From positions 43,309,366-43,373,365 of the forward strand of contig CAIIXF020000001.1 of the NCBI GenBank assembly GCA_903813345.2: a DNA stretch of 64,000 bases. Direction: 5' to 3'. The stretch comes from Owenia fusiformis (lineage: Eukaryota > Annelida > Polychaeta > Sabellida > Oweniidae). The translations under genes were made by a program, and so were the position numbers. Under the pieces are notes generated by a model. It had not been told where the DNA came from, searched no databases, and worked only from the letters and a program-made list of their open reading frames with translations. How positions within the stretch are numbered: the first letter of the stretch is position 1; each line of letters starts with the position of its first letter. Shown in pieces: positions 12,860-64,000 of this stretch.

Positions 12860-14600
12860 CGTAAGACACTTTTCTCCAAGGGGGGTGCGGTTTTCAGCTT
12901 ACTAAAGAGAATATAAAATTGTCATTTTTTTGCCGCGTAAATCAAATCGCGTAAGACAGAGGGGGGGGGGGGGGTCAGTTACTCCCTATATTTGTTTGGA
13001 ATTAACAAATGCATGCAACTTCCTAACGTTCCAGATGTTTTGTGGGGGTGTGAGGAGTGGTCCACTCCCCCTAGAAAATTTTACAGTTTTGAGATGCTAT
13101 TTGGTGCTTTCTGGGCACTTTCAAAGTGTAAGTTTCTAAGTAGTACGCCACCACCACGGGAATAAGAGTTGAGTGAATAAAAAAACGAGCATTCAGGGGG
13201 GTCGGGGGGTTCTCCCCCAGGAAAATTTTGAAATTTGGTTGTATTTGGAGCGAATTTGCAACCATCTGGTACGCCTGTGCGTTATGAGTCAATAAGAAAA
13301 ATGTGATTTTTTTCAAATTCTTGGGGGTGTCAAAGAGGATGAGAGGGTGAAGTGGGGTGTGGTGCCAGTAGGGGAGCAAGGGGTTGTCCCCCAGAAAGAT
13401 TGACCATATCAAGGTGCTATTTGATGATGTCTGGGCACTTAAAAAATGTCTGAGACAATACATGAAATTCAGAATATTTTCTTTTGTTTTGTGGGGGATG
13501 TGAGGGGTGGCTAACTCTCCTAGAAAAATTTACAATTTAAAGATGATATTTGGTGCTTCTGGGCACTTTCAAAGTGTATTAGTCAATAAAAACATTGAAA
13601 AACAATCACAATTTTTTTCAAATTTTGGGGGTGTCAAAAGGGGGGAGGGGTGCCAGAGGGGAAGGTTGGGCTGGGGTGCCAGAGGGGGAGCAAGTGTTTG
13701 TCCCCCATGTCAAAATTTACAATATCAAGGTGCTATTCGATGAAGTTTGGGCACTTTAAAAGTGTCTGTGTCTAAAAGTGCCTATTTCCCAAGAAAATTT
13801 TACAATTTTAAGATGCTATTTGTTGCTTTCTGGGCACTTTCAAAGGGTATGAGTCAATAAAAAAAAAAAAAATCTCAATTTTTTTTTGGGGGGGGGGGGT
13901 GTTAAGGGAAGGTGGAGGTGGAGTGCCAAAAGGGGAGGTGGAGTGAGGATGCCAGAGGGCGAGTAGGTGTTCGTCTTCCAGAATCATAACTTTATCAAGG
14001 AGCTATTTGATGATGTCTGGGCAATTTAAAAGTGTCTGAGACAATACATAAAACAAATTCAGAACTTTTCCATTGATTTGTTTGGGGTGTGAAGGGTGGC
14101 CCACTCCTCCTAGAAAATTTTACAATTTTACGACGCTATTTGGTGCTTTCTGGGCACTTCCAAAGTGTATGAGTCGATTAAAGAATTTGAGAAAATCACC
14201 TTTTTTTTGGGGGGGGGGTCAAGGGGGGGGGGCGTCAGAGGGGGGGGGGGGGGGGGGTATGCAAGTGCAAGATGTGGAGTAAGTCCTCCAGAAACACTAA
14301 CTATATCAAGGAGCTATTTGATGATATCTGGGCATTTTAAAAGTGTCTGGGACAAAACTCTAAAATAAATTAAGAACTTTTCCATTGTTTTGTGGTGGAT
14401 GTGAGGGGTGGCCAATACCCCTAGAAAATTTTAAGATGCTATTTGGTGCTTTCTGGGTACTTTTAAAGTGTATGAATCAATGAAAAAAAATTACAAAAAA
14501 AATATTTTTCAAAAAAAAAAATTTTTTTCAAATTTTTTTTTCAAATCTATTTTGGGGGGTGACAAAGGGGGGTGCGGTCGCACCCATCGCACCCCCCCAT
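12860..14600. repeat. G-rich degenerate tandem repeat, ~300-bp period
   Basis: Recurring blocks contain (A/G)AAAATTTTACA, ATGCTATTTGGTGCTTTCTGG, GCACTTTCAAAGTGTATGAG and runs of G, alternating with a related half-unit (AAGGTGCTATTTGATGATGTC). Copies start near 13047, 13500, 13790, 14087 and 14398. Open frames here encode low-complexity glycine-rich peptides and are not genes. Confidence 0.7.
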
Positions 14601-14611
14601 CTGACGGCCCT

Positions 14612-15018
14612 GAACATCCTTCTGATGAAATGTTACCGGCGCACTCATTGCATTCTGAACAATGCATTGCCTGGGTGGCAATGAGGAAACATGGAATCAT
14701 CAGTCCTTTCTGGCTCGAAGGTGACTGGGGACGTGCTTTCACCATGAACAATGACCAGTAAGTTCTCGCTAAGCTTTGGAGGTCACTAAGCACCAGAAGG
14801 GACATCTAAGGAGATAAGCAATGGTTTCATCAAGCCAATACCACCCTAACACTGCAAATGATATGCTGAAATTGGAATGCTTTGGTGGTCAGCTCATCAG
14901 TCGCAAAACGCAAACCATATGGGCAGCTCGTTCGCCAGATCTAAATCCCCCAGATTTTTATCTTTGGGGATTTCTCAAAGCGAAGGGGAACACTGACAGG
15001 CCCCTGACAATCTCATAA
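14612..15018 (+). pseudogene. Broken Tc1/mariner-family transposase remnant
   Basis: Two frames carry recognisable pieces of an animal DDE transposase. The first (to 14761) ends in FWLEGDWGRAFTMNNDQ, matching the family pattern in which a GRA-TVN motif precedes the second catalytic region. After stops and a frame change, the second piece (14821-15018) has NTANDMLKLECFGGQLIS and then ARSPDLNPPDFYLWGFLK. The latter corresponds to the conserved SPDL-P-DF-LWG block that carries an active-site acidic residue. The N-terminal DNA-binding part was not found, so the element is inactive. It lies in the right half of the TA-flanked element, as expected for its own transposase. Confidence 0.75.
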
Positions 15019-15625
15019 GAGAGCAATAGCTACCCCAATATATACCATCCACATTGATGTGTATAGGTTAGGGTCACTAACGACTTATTTCACAGTATTC
15101 GTTTGTGTATAGAGAGGAGCAATGCCCACTTTGAGCTTGTTTTGTAAAGTATTGTAGTTTTTGACACAATTAACAGATTATCATCAAACTTCCAGAACAA
15201 AATTCACATTGAATGAACTAAATAATTCTAAAATTTCAAGGCAAAATATGCAAAATTTACCGAATTATTCGACTTTCTTATGGTCCTGTTTTTTGGACAC
15301 CCTGTATCAGAGATATCGCTCATTTCTTGGACTTAGGTGTTAAAAGCTGCATATCATGTATACGCTTAAAGGCAGAATCAGATCTATAGGGGTGACAAAA
15401 TTACAAGCAACTTTTATAATTGACTTACCAATCTATTCCTTACAATATCAAATACAATATCTCCCAAAAGATTCACAATGAATTGGTGAAGTTATTAATG
15501 ATTCAAAGTGCAAAAATAGAAAATAGACAGGACAAGGAATGACATGAGCCAAAAATGTTCTAAAATTGAGACAATTTTTTGTTTAGCCTGCTTGCTATAT
15601 CTGATTCTCTCTTAACTATCATTTG

Positions 15626-16137
15626 GACTTTGTATAAAAACCTCCTACCTCATACCCACCTACCCACGTACGTGGGACATGATGCAGTCTTTGAAGGGTT
15701 CAACTTTTTAAAGATCTTAGTTTATTAATTTATAAATCTTAGTTTATGATGAATTATAGATGCATTTGTAACGACCCTTTATACATGTTTATAGCAAGTT
15801 GCTACTACATCCCAGCTGGATTCGATTCCCACTCGGGGCATGGAATTTAGCACACTTTCTTTCATTTCTTTATCTGGCTTGTTGGACCTATGTTCGCGGT
15901 CGTTAGTTATTTATTCCCCCGGGGCGCCCTCGGGTCATTACATTCTAAAATGCATCCATATGCCTTTATTTATGGATCTGTCATCTGTCTAGTCATAAAA
16001 TAAATAATAAATAATTTGAGCTATTTTGAGATTTAATAATCTTTAATATTGAACCCTTCAATGACTGTATCATGTTCCACGTAGGTGGGTAGGCGGGTAT
16101 GAGATATGAGATTTTTATACAAAGCCAATACAAATTC
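15626..16137. mobile_element. ~0.5-kb inverted-repeat (foldback/MITE-like) element
   Basis: The left arm (15630-15725) contains CTTTGTATAAAAACCTC, CTCATACCCACCTACCCACG and GAAGGGTTCAA. The reverse complement of 16040-16135 contains CTTTGTATAAAAATCTC, CTCATACCCGCCTACCCACC and GAAGGGTTCAA. The centre holds a different segment with GGATTCGATTCCC, which resembles a tRNA B-box and could be a short SINE-like remnant. Exact ends and target duplication were not resolved. Confidence 0.65.
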
Positions 16138-16670
16138 CTCATTAGAGTCATCAGAGTATCAGAATGATTAATGATTAAATGATTAAGCATATATAATATA
16201 TCATTTGTGTTCTGGCCGGGAGACCCCTTTATGATATTGATATACATATGATATATTCAATGAATATTATTTAAATTAGAACAAGAAAGGGGATGGGGCT
16301 TCATTTACCAGTCAAAACGGACTGCCCTGGGTCTCTTTCTTGAGAATATTCAATCAGTAATACACCCAACAATAGCTATCAAAATATGCTTGAAACTCAA
16401 CAATTTAAGTGAAAAAAGGTTGAATATGTTACTACTTAGGTGGGTCAAAAAGTTTTGCAGTTGATGCCATAACTTCAAGGAAAATAGGACTTTTACAATG
16501 AAACTGGCTATTTTTCTTCAAATTCTTCAATTTTTCTAATTGTGTCTATGACATCACAATAGACAAGTGACACGATAATTTCTTTTGTGATGTATACTGT
16601 CCAAAACCCAGTTGAAAAATTGAGATGGAAAAGTGAGGAAATTTTGAATTTTTTTTCCAAAATTTTCAAA

Positions 16671-16826
16671 ATGGCAGATGTTTCCACACCAACCAAATTG
16701 ATGAAATGGAAGCATAGAAATCTGATACAGTGCATGGTTCAAAATGGCAAGACTTTGCAAGAGACTTATGAACTGGTTCAGGGAGGATTTGGAAATGATG
16801 CCAAAACGTATCCAGAAATTGCCTAG
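16671..16826 (+). pseudogene. Mariner-type transposase N-terminal fragment, + strand
   Basis: The frame starting MADVSTPTKLMKWKHRNLIQ and continuing GKTLQETYELVQGGFGNDA matches the first helix-turn-helix region of mariner-type transposases (pattern GKT-ETYE-LQ-AFG-A). It ends abruptly where the opposite-strand fragment begins. Confidence 0.65.
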
Positions 16827-17022
16827 ATGCTGCAAGACACGCTTCCCTTTGCTCCACTGTGAGGAACTTTGGAACCCACTTTGCTGCAACATACCGCTTT
16901 TTCAAGATTTTTGTGACAATTGTATGGCAGGACCCCTTAGATATATCCAGTAAATCACTTATTTCCTCTAATGAAATATGTCTGTCCTTTGAATTTGAAG
17001 AAAAATAGCCACCCAAAGACAC
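16827..17022 (-). pseudogene. Mariner-type transposase second helix-turn-helix fragment, - strand
   Basis: On the minus strand the frame reads ISLEEISDLLDISKGSCHTI and then KWVPKFLTVEQREACLAASR. This is the second DNA-binding region of mariner-type transposases (I-EI---L-IS-GS-H-I, then WVP--LT-EQ). In an intact gene it follows the first region on the same strand. Here it is inverted and abuts it head to head. Confidence 0.7.
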
Positions 17023-17282
17023 TTACACCTGCTAATTGCCACTTTAAAAAGAGTTTATTCAAGCAAGAAAACTATTTGGAAAACGTAATTTCGGGTTGAA
17101 CATGGTACCCACCACTCTGTTTACCATAGCAACCATATCTCAAGAACCAATCGAAATTGAGGTCCCAAATTTTAACATATAATGTATAAATGTATAACAC
17201 ATATGTGTACCAAGTTTCATTGTAAAAGTCTATTTTCCTTGAAGTTATGGCATCAACTGCAAAACTTTTTGACCCACCTAAG

Positions 17283-18660
17283 TAGATTTGATCTTCCAAG
17301 GCAAACATACAAGATTAAGTTTGGTCAAGCTGAATTTTTCAATTAAGATTGCTTGGACAAAAAACAAACAAACAAACGAACAAACAAACAAACAAACAAA
17401 CAGCAAACTGAATGAACAATTCAAAACTGAGTCCCAGGCTTGAACTTGTAATTCAAGAGAAGAGGGGTAATATCAAACATTGTCTAGTTTAATGCATTGA
17501 CTTTGTTGTTTGCACCTATGAACCTCACATCAGATATATAAGTGACTGAACAATATTCAGTAAAATGTTCGTGCATTTTAGAGGAAGAATAGCGATTTTC
17601 AAATGTTCCAATTTTTGGACCACCCTGTAATATACGCTCTATTTTCAAGAATATCAAACTTTAGTGGATCGTGTTAATGTCATTAATTATATATGTTAAG
17701 GAAATAAATGGATAAAGGGAGGCATTTAGGTGAGAATGTCTCTGGTAGATACAAGTGTAAGCTAAAAAGGTACACACATTACGTGCAGTGGAGAGTTCTG
17801 TCCAATAAAAAAGCCAGATGCAGTCATCTTTTGCTGAGGAAAGCAAAGGCATAAGGAGGATTACTTATATCAAATAAGTATAGATTTATAATTTCGAATG
17901 AGTATTTAAAAGTGTGTCAGAATTTGACATATCTTTGAATGAACTCTAAAGATTGAATTGAATGATGAATTTTCAATGATAGCTCGTTAAAAATATGTTC
18001 CTTAGAGATAATGTTATAATTTGCCCTTAACAAAAGTTGGCTCAATGTATGCTAACCCTTGATTTGTATTTCATTGAACAATTAAACAAGTGTTATATTA
18101 AAATGTATGATTTTGCTTCCAGATTTCAATATCTTTTCAGTAAAAGATTCACCAAAAACTATTTCAATATAGAAAATCAAATTGTTGCCAAACTTTTCGA
18201 GGGGTGTAAATTGTATGTATGACAAATACAAAAAATGCTTTTATGTGAGGTACACCGATGAAGGGGGAGATTTGTGGATACATAAAAATCGAACCCCTGG
18301 TCACCAATTGCTGGCTACGCCCCCGGGGCTACGCCACTGCATTGACAGGTTATGAACTGGGATCAACTCGGGGATCAACTGATGAATTGATAAATTTCAT
18401 ATAAGCATTCAAAGATGTCGCCTCTATCTATAGAGGCCGAAGGAGATTGCATGTCGTTTCTGAGAATGCATGCAACTGCTATAACTTTACTTTTGTTTTA
18501 TCTAGACTAAGGATTGTTTAAAAAATAAATCTACAAACATCATTTTTGCTGTAGTCCTTCACCTGTAGTCTTAATCTAAAACCAACGAGAGCATTTGAGT
18601 TAAGATTTCACTTCTACAGAAGTTTGCCATTTATTGATTTATAAAAATGGGCTCGGCTCA
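17283..18660. other. Region between the mariner-type element and the GLDC promoter
   Basis: A CAAA-type microsatellite runs from about 17360 to 17402. At about 17610-17630, TTTTTGGACCACCCTG followed by TA resembles a solitary terminal repeat of the Tc1/mariner type seen at 15304; no partner was found. At about 18288-18340, the reverse strand has GGCGTAGCC and GGGGTTCGATTTT, loosely like Pol III A and B boxes of a SINE. No gene was recognised. Confidence 0.45.
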
Positions 18661-18673
18661 AATACTCATTTTG

Positions 18674-18814
18674 ATTGGTCAATAGTTTTCCCACGTGACA
18701 ATGTATTGTATCTTCATCAGCTGTGTACTTCAGGGGCATTTGTACTGTGGAGCCAGAGCCAGCAAGTTGTTCTTACAGTTTACCTCACTAAAATGACTCT
18801 AGAGATCGTATAAA
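18674..18814 (+). promoter_or_regulatory. Candidate GLDC core promoter
   Basis: An inverted CCAAT box (ATTGG, 18674-18678) is followed by a perfect E-box CACGTG (18692-18697) and a TATAAA (18809-18814). The TATA-like element is 62 bases upstream of the GLDC start codon, so transcription would start about 30-40 bases before the ATG. Order and spacing are typical of an RNA polymerase II promoter. The sites are seen; their use is inferred. Confidence 0.5.
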
Positions 18815-18875
18815 TCATACGAGTCTGTGTAATAAGTGCGTGGTCATCAAATAATAGCAAAAGAAAAACAGAAAA

Positions 18876-63850
<44,975 letters not shown>

Positions 63851-64000
63851 GTGAGCTTAAGTGTTGGTATTATCAACATAATAGAGCTAAAATGTATATA
63901 ACAGATGTTTAAATTGAATACTACGCATAAATCTGGTTAATGTATTACGGATTTTAGATATGTTGAGCTAAAAACGTAGTGTCAAACCTTTCTAAGCTTT

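Larger units (their letters stand above)
11028..15304 (+). mobile_element. Decayed Tc1/mariner-type element flanked by TA
   Basis: The left end CAGGGTATCCAAAAAACAGG matches the reverse complement of the right end, CAGGGTGTCCAAAAAACAGG. Both ends are flanked by TA (11026-11027 and 15305-15306), the Tc1/mariner target duplication. The terminal repeats continue inward through GAATTATTTAGTTCATTCAA and TTTGAT(A/G)ATAATCTG for well over 100 bp. Inside are a GC-rich tandem repeat and a broken transposase. The left terminal repeat is interrupted by a separate 1.3-kb element. The element is much larger than a typical mariner because of the nested insertion and the tandem repeat. Confidence 0.8.
16435..17282. 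mobile_element. 848-bp mariner-type element with TA target duplication
   Basis: Near-perfect terminal inverted repeats of about 70 bp begin CTTAGGTGGGTCAAAAAGTT, a mariner-like terminus. They are flanked by TA at 16433-16434 and 17283-17284. Both repeats continue through TTGCAGTTGATGCCATAACT and CAAGGAAAATAG. Internal sequence holds fragments of the transposase N-terminal region, but on opposite strands. The catalytic domain is absent. Confidence 0.85.

Noticed and set aside
13071-14805. Overlapping glycine- or proline-rich frames on both strands
   Set aside because: Translations of the G-rich tandem repeat inside the Tc1/mariner-type element; only the part from about 14612 onward has transposase similarity.

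Overview
This is AT-rich nuclear DNA from an animal, not a bacterium. The main gene has many introns with GT-AG splice sites, and the rest of the window is dense in transposon relics and hairpin repeats. The repeat content suggests a marine invertebrate (a non-vertebrate deuterostome or a lophotrochozoan), but the phylum cannot be fixed from the sequence alone.

Two protein-coding genes are well supported, both on the + strand. The first is an intronless 478-residue major facilitator transporter of the Nodulin-like/NFD4 type (8468-9904). The second is GLDC, the mitochondrial glycine decarboxylase P-protein. Eighteen consecutive GLDC exons were resolved by hand (18876-63850). They join in frame to 842 codons plus one base and include the pyridoxal-phosphate lysine motif. 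The last exons lie beyond the right edge. The glycine cleavage genes that partner GLDC are not present.

Layout. 1-4965: a large inverted repeat built of ~180-bp tandem units (foldback-like). 5473-7848: a hairpin and two copies of a ~0.7-kb repeat with a GTCACCAC stem. 8468-9904: transporter. 11028-15304: a decayed Tc1/mariner-type element, with a 1.3-kb palindromic element inserted inside its left terminal repeat. 15626-16137: a foldback element. 16435-17282: a mariner-type element whose transposase pieces now lie on opposite strands. 18674-18814: GLDC promoter elements. 19095-47948: GLDC intron 1, about 28.9 kb, of which about 26.4 kb is a head-to-tail array of Helitron-like elements. This array holds a 2.9-kb TTAA-flanked transposon insertion and a second 2.2-kb interruption. 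47949-63850: GLDC exons 2-18, with introns holding a 29-bp minisatellite, a LINE tail split by an 832-bp palindrome, GGCGGATC-type short inverted-repeat elements, and an 88-bp element with a 9-bp target duplication.

The most interesting structure is the intron 1 array. At least 13 units, of families A, B and C, abut exactly at the junction CTAG|TT. Each unit ends in a short hairpin a few bases before CTAG, as Helitron 3' ends do. Each family has a head hairpin, and one arm of that hairpin reappears near its tail. Cores and termini appear to have been exchanged between families. Family A is also full of AGGTCA-type nuclear-receptor half-sites, including perfect DR1 repeats.
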